Source of the DNA: UBA11524 sp963642705
GTDB lineage: Bacteria > Bacillota > Clostridia > Christensenellales > Aristaeellaceae
DNA: 24,521 nucleotides
NCBI GenBank assembly: GCA_963642705.1
Contig: CAVIHU010000029.1
Span: forward strand, 1-24,521
Direction: 5' to 3'
Of the stretch, positions 15,387 to 23,858 are shown piece after piece. Below the pieces are notes generated by a model, which made no database searches, was not told the origin of the DNA, and was given only the letters and a program-made list of their open reading frames with translations. Every line of letters begins with the position of its first letter. The stretch's first letter is position 1. Made by a program: the position numbers and the translations under genes.

Positions 15387-16406
15387 ATGAAAAAGCTTCG
15401 CATTGGTATTGTGGGCGCCGGACGCATCGGCAATGTCCACGCGCAGTCTATCACGTATCATATTCCGGAGGCTGAGGTCGTCTGCGTGACGGACGTCAAC
15501 GAGGAATCCGCGAAGAAGCTCGCCGAGCGCTTCGGCGTGCCGAAATACGGCAAGGATTACCGGATGATCATCGATGATCCGGACATTGACGCGGTGCTGG
15601 TGTGCTCGCCGACGCCGACCCATGCGGACATCGCCATCGCCGCGATGCAGGCAGGCAAGGATGTTTTCTGCGAAAAGCCCGTTGACCTGACGATTGAGAA
15701 GATCAAGAAGACGGCAGAAGTTGCTAAGGAAACCGGCAGAAAGCTGCAAATCGGCTTCAACCGGCGCTTTGATCACAACCACGCGCAGGTGCAAAAACTC
15801 GCACAGGACGGAAAACTCGGCAATATCGAGTTGATTAAGATCACCTCGCGTGATCCGGAACCGCCGTCTCCTGAATATGCCGCATCCTCCGGCGGTCTGT
15901 ACATCGACATGATGATTCACGATTTCGACATGGCGATGTTCCTTGCAGGCTGCGATGTGACGGAAGTGTACGCAATGGGCACAAGCCTCGTTGATCCCCG
16001 AATCGGCGAAGCAGGCGATGTTGACACCGCCATCGTGACGCTGACGTTCGCCAACGGTGCACTGGGTGTGATTGATAACAGCCGTCGCGCCGCCTATGGC
16101 TATGACCAGCGTGTCGAAGTGTTTGGCAGCCTCGGCATGGCAGCGGATGAGAATGACGGCGATACGACGGTGCGCGTGTCCACCGCGGCAGGTGTGATGA
16201 GCGATAAGCCGCAGTTCTTCTTCCTGGAGCGTTATATGGGCTCCTTTATCGCGGAAATGAAGCAATTCATCCATGCGGTTGAAACGGATACCGATGTGCC
16301 GGTAGGCATTCATGCAGGACTTATGAGCGTTGTGCTGGCCAAGGCGGCGAAGAAGTCATTGGACGAACATCGTCCGGTAAAAATCTCCGAAGTGCTGGAG
16401 GGATGA
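15387..16406 (+). CDS. iolG: myo-Inositol 2-dehydrogenase
   Basis: The 339-residue Gfo/Idh/MocA-family oxidoreductase oxidises myo-inositol to 2-keto-myo-inositol (scyllo-inosose) with NAD, the entry step of the pathway. The Rossmann dinucleotide motif GIVGAGRIGNVHA is at 7-19. EKP (96-98) supplies the catalytic Lys97. GFNRRFDHN (123-131) and IDMMIHDFDMA (173-183) supply the catalytic Asp and His (Asp174, His178), in the same spacing as B. subtilis IolG. GAGGAGG precedes ATG 15387 by nine bases. The stop overlaps an in-frame ATG of the next gene (ATGA), showing tight coupling to iolB. Close relatives act on scyllo-inositol or D-chiro-inositol, so stereochemistry is not certain. Confidence 0.92.
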   Translation: MKKLRIGIVGAGRIGNVHAQSITYHIPEAEVVCVTDVNEESAKKLAERFGVPKYGKDYRMIIDDPDIDAVLVCSPTPTHADIAIAAMQAGKDVFCEKPVDLTIEKIKKTAEVAKETGRKLQIGFNRRFDHNHAQVQKLAQDGKLGNIELIKITSRDPEPPSPEYAASSGGLYIDMMIHDFDMAMFLAGCDVTEVYAMGTSLVDPRIGEAGDVDTAIVTLTFANGALGVIDNSRRAAYGYDQRVEVFGSLGMAADENDGDTTVRVSTAAGVMSDKPQFFFLERYMGSFIAEMKQFIHAVETDTDVPVGIHAGLMSVVLAKAAKKSLDEHRPVKISEVLEG

Positions 16407-16408
16407 GC

Positions 16409-17215
16409 ATGGAGCTGATTACGCGTGCCCATGGGCAGATGCCGAAGGGTTATACGGCGCTGGCAGAGATGAACGGCATCCATGCGGAAATGCTGATGGA
16501 TTTCGGCGTGCTTCGGCTGCAAAAGGGCGAATGCTGGACGGAAACGCAGGCGCTTGAGAAGGCGTATCTGCTGGTCAGCGGCCGTGTGCGCTTTACGTGG
16601 GAAAATCAGCACCACGAAGAGGAACGTGCAAACTGCTTCGATGTGCCGCCGACGGCGCTGCATGTGTGCCGCGAGGTGTCGGTGACGCTGGAGTGCCTGT
16701 CGGACACGTGCGAAATTGATATTCTCCGCACAGACAACGAGAAGGTGTTCCCGTCCAGGCTGTATCTGCCGAGCGACACGCCGGATGAATACCGCGGCGC
16801 AGGTACGATGCATGAGGCGAGCACGCGCATCGTCCGGACGATTTTCGATGACCGCAATGCACCGTACGCAAATCTCGTGCTCGGCGAGGTCATCGGCTTC
16901 CCCGGAAAGTGGTCGAGCTTCCCGCCGCATCATCATCCGCAGCCGGAAATCTACTATTATAAACTGAATCCTGTGAACGGCTTTGCGTACGCCGAGGTCG
17001 GCGAGGATGTGCTCAAGGTGCATGACAGCGATACCGTGTTTATTCAGCCGGGGCTGACGCATCCGCAGAGCACGCCGCCGGGGTATGCGCTGTGGTATCT
17101 GTGGGGAATCCGCCATCTGGACGCTGACCGCTATGGTACGCCGACCTTTGTGCCGGAGCACCTGTGGGTGCAGAAGCCCAGACAGGCATATTGGGGAGAT
17201 GACAAGCATGGCTGA
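16409..17215 (+). CDS. iolB: 5-deoxy-glucuronate isomerase
   Basis: The 268-residue cupin-fold metalloenzyme isomerises 5-deoxy-D-glucuronate to 2-deoxy-5-keto-D-gluconate. The bicupin layout is seen. The first half is YLLVSGRVRFTW; the second half carries the metal site FPPHHHPQPEIYYYK (His174-176, Glu180) and later VFIQPGLTHPQ. Two ATGs are possible. ATG 16403 overlaps the iolG stop but has GGAGGG directly against it, whereas ATG 16409 has that site six bases upstream, so 16409 is preferred. The 3' end overlaps iolD by eight bases. The length fits the family (about 270). Confidence 0.92.
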   Translation: MELITRAHGQMPKGYTALAEMNGIHAEMLMDFGVLRLQKGECWTETQALEKAYLLVSGRVRFTWENQHHEEERANCFDVPPTALHVCREVSVTLECLSDTCEIDILRTDNEKVFPSRLYLPSDTPDEYRGAGTMHEASTRIVRTIFDDRNAPYANLVLGEVIGFPGKWSSFPPHHHPQPEIYYYKLNPVNGFAYAEVGEDVLKVHDSDTVFIQPGLTHPQSTPPGYALWYLWGIRHLDADRYGTPTFVPEHLWVQKPRQAYWGDDKHG

Positions 17216-19076
17216 GCGCGTTGCGGAACGGGTTCGCCTGACGATGGCGCAGGCGCTCGTCCGCTTTCTGGATGAACAATATGTGGAAATGGACGGCACG
17301 GAAAACAAGTTCATCCGCAATATCTTCGGGGTGTTCGGGCACGGATGCGTCGTGGGCGTCGGTCAGGCGCTGAATCAGGGCGGACATCATATCCGCTTCC
17401 TGCAGGGCAAGAATGAGCAGAACATGGCGCTGGCAGCAACGGCATTTGCCAAGCAGAAAAACCGTCGCGAAATCATTCCGTGCGTGTCCTCCATTGGCCC
17501 GGGCGCGATGAACATGGTAACGGCGGCTGGCTGTGCGACGGCGAACCGTATTCCGTTGCTTCTGCTGCCCGGTGATACCTTTGCATGCCGTCAGCCTGAC
17601 CCGGTGCTGCAGCAGGCGGAATTTTTCCAGAGCTACGGTCAGACGGTCACGGACGCCTTCCGCGGCGTGTGCCACTACTTTGACCGCATCGAGCGCCCTG
17701 AACAGTTGATGTCGGCGGCGATGCATGCGATGCGCGTGCTGACCGACCCGGCAGACACGGGTGCTGTGTGTCTTGCGATGCCGCAGGATGTCGAAGGCGA
17801 AGCATATGACTATCCTGTGAGCTTCTTTGAAAAGAGAGTTTGGCACCTTGATCGTCGCCCGATGACGCAATCACAGGCGGAACGCGCGATGGCGGTGCTG
17901 CGCGGGGCAAAGCATCCTTTTGCCATTCTCGGCGGCGGTGTGCGCTACAGCGAGGCGGGTCAGGCGTTTATTGAACTGTGCGAAAAGGCGAACATCCCCT
18001 TCGGTGAGACGCAGGCAGGCAAAGGCACCGTATCGTGGCAGCATCCGCTGAATATGGGCGGTATCGGCGTGACCGGCGGTAAGGCGGCAAACGTCATTGC
18101 GCGGGATGCAGATGTGATTCTGGCAGTCGGAACGCGGCTGAGCGATTTCACAACCTCCTCAAAGTGGCTGTTCCGGCAGGATGCGAAGGTGCTCGGGTTG
18201 AATATCTGCCCATTTGACGCAATTAAGATGGATGCCGAGCCGCTTATCTGCGATGCACGCGAGGGACTGGCGATGTTGACTGCATCGCTTGACGGCTATC
18301 GCTCCGCATGGATGGACGAGCCGGAAAAGGCAAGGTGCGAGTGGGACAAAATCGTTGATGCGTACTATGCGCAGGAGCTGCCGGATGGGCTGAGCCAGAC
18401 GCGAGCACTTGGTGAAATCAACCGCTTCATGTCCAAACGCGATATCGCGGTCGGCGCGGCAGGCAGTCTGCCGGGCGATATGCAGCGGTTGTGGCGCGCC
18501 GGCGAAACAGGTACATACCACATGGAATACGGCTTCAGTAACATGGGCTATGAGCCGAATGGTGCGCTCGGCGTGAAGCTTGCAGCGCCCGACAGAGAGG
18601 TGTACACCTTCTTTGGCGACGGCTCGTACCTGATGGCACACAGCGAGCTGCTTACGTGCGTACAGGAGGGGCTGCGCGTTCACTTCTGCCTGTTTGACAA
18701 CAGCGGCTGGGGCTGCATAGAGAATCTACAGAACAATCAGGGCAACGACACATTCGGCACGGTTTTCCGCCGCCGGAATCAGGCGACAGGGGAACTGGAT
18801 GGCGATGTGCTGGCAGTGGATTTTGCCATGAATGCACGCGCATACGGGCTGAAGACGTACACCATCCGGACGGTTGAAGAGCTTCGCGCGGCACTTTCGG
18901 ATGCACTGACGCAGGATGCGCCGGTGCTCTACGACATCAAGGTAAAGCCGAAGACCATGACGGACGGCTTTGAAAGCTGGTGGCGCGTGGGCGTGGCAGA
19001 GGTGTCGACGCAGGCACGCGTTCAGAAGGCATATGAGAACCTGACGGCACATATCCGTGAAACGAGAGATTATTGA
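17208..19076 (+). CDS. iolD: 3D-(3,5/4)-trihydroxycyclohexane-1,2-dione hydrolase (ThDP-dependent)
   Basis: The 622-residue enzyme opens the inositol ring, hydrolysing 3D-trihydroxycyclohexane-1,2-dione to 5-deoxy-D-glucuronate. It has the acetolactate-synthase-like three-domain build. The pyrimidine-binding domain carries the conserved glutamate in QGKNEQNMALAA (Glu70). The middle domain contains FAILGGGVRYSEAG and DVILAVGTRLSDF. The C-terminal ThDP domain holds FFGDGSYLMAHSELL (GDG from about residue 469) and LFDNSGWG with the metal-binding Asn near 497. ATG 17208 is chosen because GGGGAG lies nine bases upstream; it overlaps the end of iolB. Length is close to B. subtilis IolD (637). Confidence 0.94.
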   Translation: MAERVAERVRLTMAQALVRFLDEQYVEMDGTENKFIRNIFGVFGHGCVVGVGQALNQGGHHIRFLQGKNEQNMALAATAFAKQKNRREIIPCVSSIGPGAMNMVTAAGCATANRIPLLLLPGDTFACRQPDPVLQQAEFFQSYGQTVTDAFRGVCHYFDRIERPEQLMSAAMHAMRVLTDPADTGAVCLAMPQDVEGEAYDYPVSFFEKRVWHLDRRPMTQSQAERAMAVLRGAKHPFAILGGGVRYSEAGQAFIELCEKANIPFGETQAGKGTVSWQHPLNMGGIGVTGGKAANVIARDADVILAVGTRLSDFTTSSKWLFRQDAKVLGLNICPFDAIKMDAEPLICDAREGLAMLTASLDGYRSAWMDEPEKARCEWDKIVDAYYAQELPDGLSQTRALGEINRFMSKRDIAVGAAGSLPGDMQRLWRAGETGTYHMEYGFSNMGYEPNGALGVKLAAPDREVYTFFGDGSYLMAHSELLTCVQEGLRVHFCLFDNSGWGCIENLQNNQGNDTFGTVFRRRNQATGELDGDVLAVDFAMNARAYGLKTYTIRTVEELRAALSDALTQDAPVLYDIKVKPKTMTDGFESWWRVGVAEVSTQARVQKAYENLTAHIRETRDY

Positions 19077-19098
19077 CGGATCAGAGGAGGAGATTCCC

Positions 19099-19998
19099 AT
19101 GAAACTTGATCCTGCAAAGGTGCAATTGGCAATTGCGCCGATCGGCTGGACGAACGACGATATGCCGGAGCTCGGCGCGGAGAACACGTTCGAGCAGTGC
19201 GTGAGCGAAATGGCGCTGGCAGGCTTTACCGGCAGCGAAATCGGCAACAAGTATCCGCAGGATGTTGATGTGCTCAAGCATAAGCTCGATGTCCGCGGCA
19301 TGCGCATCTGCAATGCATGGTTCTCGACGCTGTTCACTTCCGAACCCTACGAGGTGACAGAGGCGGCATTCATCCGTCATCGCGATCGTTTGCATGCACT
19401 GGGTGCGAAGGTCATCGGTGCGAGCGAGCAGGGCAATTCCATTCAGGGCAAGCCGCTGAACATCTTTGGCAGCGACAAGCCGGTTTACACCGAGGAGGAA
19501 TGGAAGAAGGTCACCGAGGGCTTCAATCGTCTCGGCAAGCTGGCGGCGGAAAAGGGCATGCGCCTGACGTGCCACCACCACATGGGCACGGGCGTGCAGA
19601 CGGTTGCGGAAATCGACCGATTCATGGCGGAAACGGATCCGGCGCTTGTCGGGCTGCTTTTCGACAGCGGTCACCTGACGTTCGCCGGCATTGACCCTGT
19701 CCCTGTGCTGAGAAAGTACATCGACCGCGTATGGCACGTGCACCTGAAGGATGTCCGCATGGCGATCCGCGATCAGGCGCAGCGCGAAGGCTGGAGCTTC
19801 CTGACGGCGGTACGCAACGGTGTGTTCACGGTGCCGGGCGACGGCGATGTGGATTTTGCACCGATTTTTGATACGCTGGCGGAAAATGACTACGCCGGGT
19901 GGGTCGTTGTCGAGGCGGAACAGGATCCTGCCAAGGCGAATCCGTTCGAGTATGCCGTGAAGGCGCGGAAGTATATCGCCGAAAAGACCGGACTGTAA
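19099..19998 (+). CDS. iolE: Inosose (2-keto-myo-inositol) dehydratase
   Basis: The 299-residue TIM-barrel protein dehydrates 2-keto-myo-inositol to 3D-(3,5/4)-trihydroxycyclohexane-1,2-dione, the second step of the pathway; family members use a divalent metal such as Mn or Co. It belongs to the xylose-isomerase-like superfamily. Typical IolE segments are IAPIGWTNDDMPELG near the start, GSEIGNKYPQD, RLTCHHHMGTGVQT, LLFDSGHLTFAG, VWHVHLKDVR and the final WVVVEAEQDPAKANP. The start at 19099 is preceded by GAGGAGG at about six to nine bases. It is the last canonical iol gene, 22 bases after iolD, and is followed by a hairpin at 20010-20037. Confidence 0.94.
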   Translation: MKLDPAKVQLAIAPIGWTNDDMPELGAENTFEQCVSEMALAGFTGSEIGNKYPQDVDVLKHKLDVRGMRICNAWFSTLFTSEPYEVTEAAFIRHRDRLHALGAKVIGASEQGNSIQGKPLNIFGSDKPVYTEEEWKKVTEGFNRLGKLAAEKGMRLTCHHHMGTGVQTVAEIDRFMAETDPALVGLLFDSGHLTFAGIDPVPVLRKYIDRVWHVHLKDVRMAIRDQAQREGWSFLTAVRNGVFTVPGDGDVDFAPIFDTLAENDYAGWVVVEAEQDPAKANPFEYAVKARKYIAEKTGL

Positions 19999-20009
19999 AG
20001 CTATATCAG

Positions 20010-20040
20010 GAGGGACGCCGCACTTGTGACGTCCCTCTTC
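20010..20040 (+). terminator. Hairpin between iolE and the downstream genes, weak terminator or processing site
   Basis: An 8-bp perfect stem, GAGGGACG (20010-20017) with CGTCCCTC (20030-20037), is followed by only TTCTCAG, not a full T-run. The next ribosome binding site (GGAGG at 20050) begins ten bases later. It may reduce, rather than stop, transcription into the mannosidase genes, or may protect the 3' end of a processed iol mRNA. Confidence 0.5.
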
Positions 20041-20059
20041 TCAGTATATGGAGGATTAT

Positions 20060-20740
20060 ATGACGAATCAGCAGCTTGCGGAGCGCTATGTTCCGTGCGT
20101 GTTTTTCGATGATGCAGAAACGATTCCGCTGCGCGCGGTCGGCTATACCGTGGCAAGGGAGGCGCAGCGGAGCGACTCCTTCCCGAAACGGATGCTTCTT
20201 CCGCCGAAGGACGGCATCATGATTGAATATGCCTTCTACTGGGATTATGACATCCAGCATATGTACGATTTGGAGCACGTCTGGGTAATGGCGGACAGTG
20301 CCGGTCAGGTCATGGATGCAGAAGGAAGCTTTCACGGCAAGTACCTGAAGCTGCTGCCGGATTTGCCGAATGTACGGAAAGTCGAAAACGATCATGTCAG
20401 CGCGTTCTGTCAGCCGGGCAAGCATGCGTTTTTGCCGGACGGACAGATGTTCCGGCTTGTGCCGGACTGGTGCGAGGCGTGCAGCACGCAAGCGGGCGGC
20501 GGCGTGCTGGTTGGCGGACCGTTCGCAGGGATCTATCAGCCGTCAAAGGAGGACGATGCGCTGTCGGATGCGTATCTGCGCGAAAAGCTGTCCTTTGTGC
20601 CGACACTGTCGTTCGGCAAGGTGATGGCGCCGGAGGAAATTGCGCGGCTTCTGATGCCGTGGGAGGAACTGAAACGGTTGATTCCCGGATGGATTCAAGC
20701 GGAATGTGACCGCCTGCGGAGGATGGAGGAGCGGAGATGA
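20060..20740 (+). CDS. Uncharacterised 226-residue protein linked to GH38
   Basis: I do not recognise a named family with certainty. The product is soluble, without signal peptide or membrane segment. A central block looks conserved and catalytic or metal-binding in style: YAFYWDYDIQHMYDLEHVWV (about 55-74), then AEGSFHGKYL (about 84-93), then HVSAFCQPGKHAF (about 110-122). The order of acidic-His, His-Gly and Gly-x-His-Ala elements recalls the D-W-E-H...H...H pattern of Vps62-like and NPP1-like proteins, but this is resemblance only. The C-terminal third is helical with many charged residues. ATG 20060 is chosen because GGAGG lies five bases upstream. Its stop overlaps the GH38 start by four bases (ATGA), so the two are translationally coupled and probably act in one process. 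Confidence 0.7.
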   Translation: MTNQQLAERYVPCVFFDDAETIPLRAVGYTVAREAQRSDSFPKRMLLPPKDGIMIEYAFYWDYDIQHMYDLEHVWVMADSAGQVMDAEGSFHGKYLKLLPDLPNVRKVENDHVSAFCQPGKHAFLPDGQMFRLVPDWCEACSTQAGGGVLVGGPFAGIYQPSKEDDALSDAYLREKLSFVPTLSFGKVMAPEEIARLLMPWEELKRLIPGWIQAECDRLRRMEERR

Positions 20741-23700
20741 GCATGGTGACGGGTCGGCAGTTTAGCCAGCAGCAATGGACATGGCTGGAGGAAATGAAGC
20801 GGCAAGTCTATACGCCGGTCACGGAGGTGGCATTCGAGGGCTTTACGACGATGAAGCGCCTGACAACTGCGGAGGCAGAGCAGGGACAATTCGTGCCATA
20901 TCCCGAAGGAACGGCATGGGGTGCCTGCTGGGAATACGGCTGGTTCCGTGCAAATTTCCATATGCCGGCTGAGTGCGCTGGACGCCGCGTTGTTCTTCTG
21001 GGCGGTCTCGGCGGTGAACAGCTGTACTATCGAGATGAAAAAGCCATCGGCTCGGTGGATAAGGGGCATCCGTATGTGACGCTGACGCGGTGCGCTGAGG
21101 CAGGGGAGCAGGTGCACCTGTTGGTTGAATCATACGCCGGTCATGGCGCACGGCTGGAGAGCCTCGGGCTTTGTCCGCCGGAACGTGCTGCGATTCCGCC
21201 GGTGCCGGACAGGCAGTGCACTGTGGGCAAGTGCGTCCTCGCCGTGTGGAATGAGGAGGCATATCAGCTGCTGCTGGATGTGTACACGCTTCAGCAGCTG
21301 ATGAAGGTGCTGCCGGAAAAAAGCCTGCGCATGCAGCGAGTTGCGGCGGCACTTGACCGCTTCACGCACATCGCAGACCCGGAGCTGCCGATGAAGGAGC
21401 GGACGGATAGCTTCCGTCAGGCACGGCTGGCATTGCGCGAGGTGCTCGGCTGCCATAACGGCTCGACCGCGCCGCTGATGTGGCTGATTGGTCAGTCGCA
21501 TATCGATTTGGCATGGCTCTGGCCGATGGAGGACACGTTCCGCAAGGCGGTCCGCACGTATTCCAATCAGATGCTACTGCTGGATGAGTATCCGGAATAC
21601 CGCTATCTGCTGTGCGAGCCGGCGCTGCTGGACATGCTGAAGAGTCAGGATTACGCACTGTATCAGCGCGTGAAGGATGCGTGTGCACGCGGTCAGATTC
21701 TGCCGGAAGGCGCATTCTATGTGGAGTGCGACACGAATCTGCCGTCCGGCGAAAGTTTGATTCGCCAGCTCCTTTGGGGAAAGAAATGGTTCATGGACGA
21801 GCTTGGCACGGATACACAGGTTGGCTGGCTGCCGGATTGCTTCGGCTTCACCGCTGCACTGCCGCAGATTCTGAAGGAGCTGGGCGTACCGTATTTCGCA
21901 ACGCAGAAGCTGCAGCGCGCCGACCCGGAATGCGAGCGTTTTCCGTACCACCATTTCATCTGGGAAGGCATCGACGGTTCGGAGGTGTTGGGGCTGTCGT
22001 TCATGAAGGACAACGGTCCGATTGACCCCGTCACCTTCAAGGAACGCTGGGAGAATAACCGCGTGCAGGAGTCGGATATCGATACGCTGCTGCATCCGTT
22101 CGGCTACGGCGATGGCGGTGGAGGTCCGACACGCGACATGGTTGAAATCAGCCTGCGCCTGAAGGATTTGGAAGGTGTGCCGCGCTCACGGTACGGTGGA
22201 CTGCGCGAATACTTCGAGCACATTGCGGCTGAGGGTGTCAGCAATCGCTGGGTCGGCGAAATGTACCTGAGCTGGCATCGCGGCGTGTTCACCGCGCAGC
22301 GACGGGCAAAGGCACTGATGCGGCGTGCGGAATTTGCACTGCATGACACTGAAGCAATGATGGCGCGTGCGTCGGAAGGCTGCACGCAGGCGGACAAAAC
22401 AGCTTTGCGCGAGGCGTGGCGGACACTGCTGCTCAATCAGTTCCATGATGTGGCAGGCGGCGTTGGTATCCGTCGCGTGAATGAGGAGAACGAACAGCAG
22501 CTCCGTCAGGTAATTGCAAATGCAAATGCGCTGACAGAAAAACTCCGCAAGGCGTTCTATGATATTCATCCGGCAGACGGCGAATGGACGGTATGCAATC
22601 CGCTGCCGTGGGAGCGCGCAGAATGGGTGAAGGTGGACGGTGTATGGCAGTATATTCATGCACCGGCAGACGGCGCGGCGCAGGTCGTCTTCGGCGATCA
22701 GCCGGATGATGCGCGTTTGATGCGAACAGAATGCGGCTATGTAATGGAAAACCGCTATCTGCATGTCGAGGTGAATGAGCAGGGCATCATCACGGCGCTC
22801 ACTGATTTGGAGAATCATCTGCCGCTCATGCAGAACGGTCAGCGGATGAACGACTGGCGGCTGTTCAAGAATGTACAGGCAGTTTACGACGCATGGGAGC
22901 TTGACCGCGACTGGGAAACGCGGCTTATACCGGATGCAGTGTCAGCGAAGGTTGAAATTGCGGAGGACACGCCGAACTGCTGCGCCCTGCGGATTACGCG
23001 GACGTTCGGCAACAGCAGCGCCATGCAGGTGATGCGTCTGTATGCGTCCTCAAGGCGGATTGATTTCTGCACGCACATTGACTGGCATGAACGGCATCGG
23101 ATGCTCAAGACGTTTTTCGAGAGCAATATCCTGACGGACAATGCTGTGCATGAGATTCAGTTCGGCTACGTAACGCGTCCGGCGCACAAGTCAACGAAAT
23201 TCGCATCCGATCGCTACGAGGTATGCAATCACCGGTATTCGGCGCTGTGTGAGGACAACCGGGGCTTTGCGGTGCTCAATGACGGCAGCTACGGCATCAG
23301 CAGTCAGCGCGGTACGCTGGCACTGACGCTCCTGCGCGCGCCGCTTGTGCCGGATGACACGAACAATCTCGGAGTGCACGACCTGACGTACGCGCTGTAT
23401 CCCTTTGCTGCATCCTTGGCGGACAGCGGTGTTGTGCGGCAGGGTTATGCACTGAATCAGCCGCTTATGCTTATGCAGGGACATTGCAATCAGCCGAAAG
23501 AAGGCTTCTATACAGAGGGACAGCAGGTGCTGATTGAGACCATCAAGCCGGCGGAGGACGGCAAAGGGATCGTCCTGCGGCTCTATAACAGTCAGCATAC
23601 GCAAGCGAAAACAACGCTTCATCTGCCGTATGAGGCGAAGGTGATGGAATGCGGCATGGCGGAGGAATGGCAGAAGCCTGTCGGCGAAAGCACGGCATTT

Positions 23701-23748
23701 GAGCTGACATTCGCGCCGTTCCGCGTGCGGACGTTCCGGATTGACTGA
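20737..23748 (+). CDS. Alpha-mannosidase, glycoside hydrolase family 38
   Basis: The 1003-residue protein is a zinc-dependent GH38 alpha-mannosidase of the bacterial cytosolic type. An N-terminal beta-rich domain (about 1-245; WEYGWFRANFHMP) precedes the catalytic domain, which opens with IGQSHIDLAWLW (zinc ligands His255 and Asp257). The nucleophile lies in WLPDCFGF (Asp367), and NQFHDVAGG brings the further zinc ligand His570. A long C-terminal beta-sandwich follows (WTVCNPLPWERAEWV onward). There is no signal peptide, so it acts on imported mannosides or mannosylated compounds. The start overlaps the preceding gene by four bases; an ATG six bases further on is equally possible. Its place right behind the inositol genes suggests that mannosyl-inositol or mixed oligosaccharides are substrates, which is inference. 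Confidence 0.93.
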   Translation: MSMVTGRQFSQQQWTWLEEMKRQVYTPVTEVAFEGFTTMKRLTTAEAEQGQFVPYPEGTAWGACWEYGWFRANFHMPAECAGRRVVLLGGLGGEQLYYRDEKAIGSVDKGHPYVTLTRCAEAGEQVHLLVESYAGHGARLESLGLCPPERAAIPPVPDRQCTVGKCVLAVWNEEAYQLLLDVYTLQQLMKVLPEKSLRMQRVAAALDRFTHIADPELPMKERTDSFRQARLALREVLGCHNGSTAPLMWLIGQSHIDLAWLWPMEDTFRKAVRTYSNQMLLLDEYPEYRYLLCEPALLDMLKSQDYALYQRVKDACARGQILPEGAFYVECDTNLPSGESLIRQLLWGKKWFMDELGTDTQVGWLPDCFGFTAALPQILKELGVPYFATQKLQRADPECERFPYHHFIWEGIDGSEVLGLSFMKDNGPIDPVTFKERWENNRVQESDIDTLLHPFGYGDGGGGPTRDMVEISLRLKDLEGVPRSRYGGLREYFEHIAAEGVSNRWVGEMYLSWHRGVFTAQRRAKALMRRAEFALHDTEAMMARASEGCTQADKTALREAWRTLLLNQFHDVAGGVGIRRVNEENEQQLRQVIANANALTEKLRKAFYDIHPADGEWTVCNPLPWERAEWVKVDGVWQYIHAPADGAAQVVFGDQPDDARLMRTECGYVMENRYLHVEVNEQGIITALTDLENHLPLMQNGQRMNDWRLFKNVQAVYDAWELDRDWETRLIPDAVSAKVEIAEDTPNCCALRITRTFGNSSAMQVMRLYASSRRIDFCTHIDWHERHRMLKTFFESNILTDNAVHEIQFGYVTRPAHKSTKFASDRYEVCNHRYSALCEDNRGFAVLNDGSYGISSQRGTLALTLLRAPLVPDDTNNLGVHDLTYALYPFAASLADSGVVRQGYALNQPLMLMQGHCNQPKEGFYTEGQQVLIETIKPAEDGKGIVLRLYNSQHTQAKTTLHLPYEAKVMECGMAEEWQKPVGESTAFELTFAPFRVRTFRID

Positions 23749-23858
23749 TGGGCCTTGCCTCATCCTCAATCAGAGACGCTGCCTTAGAAAACTGCAAGGG
23801 AGCTCATTCTTCCTTTGTGTCTTTGCGAGGCTTTCAGATGATTGGAGTGAAATATGAA

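Noticed and set aside
13818..16313. 831-codon open frame antisense to iolA and iolG
   Set aside because: It mirrors strongly coding genes on the other strand, has a composition rich in Arg, His and Ala that reflects reversed codon bias, and shows no domain or ribosome site.
23748..23858. N-terminal extension of the HAD protein starting at ATG 23748
   Set aside because: The ATG overlaps the GH38 stop but has no ribosome site, and the extra residues do not look like part of a HAD fold; starts at 23838 or 23859 are better.
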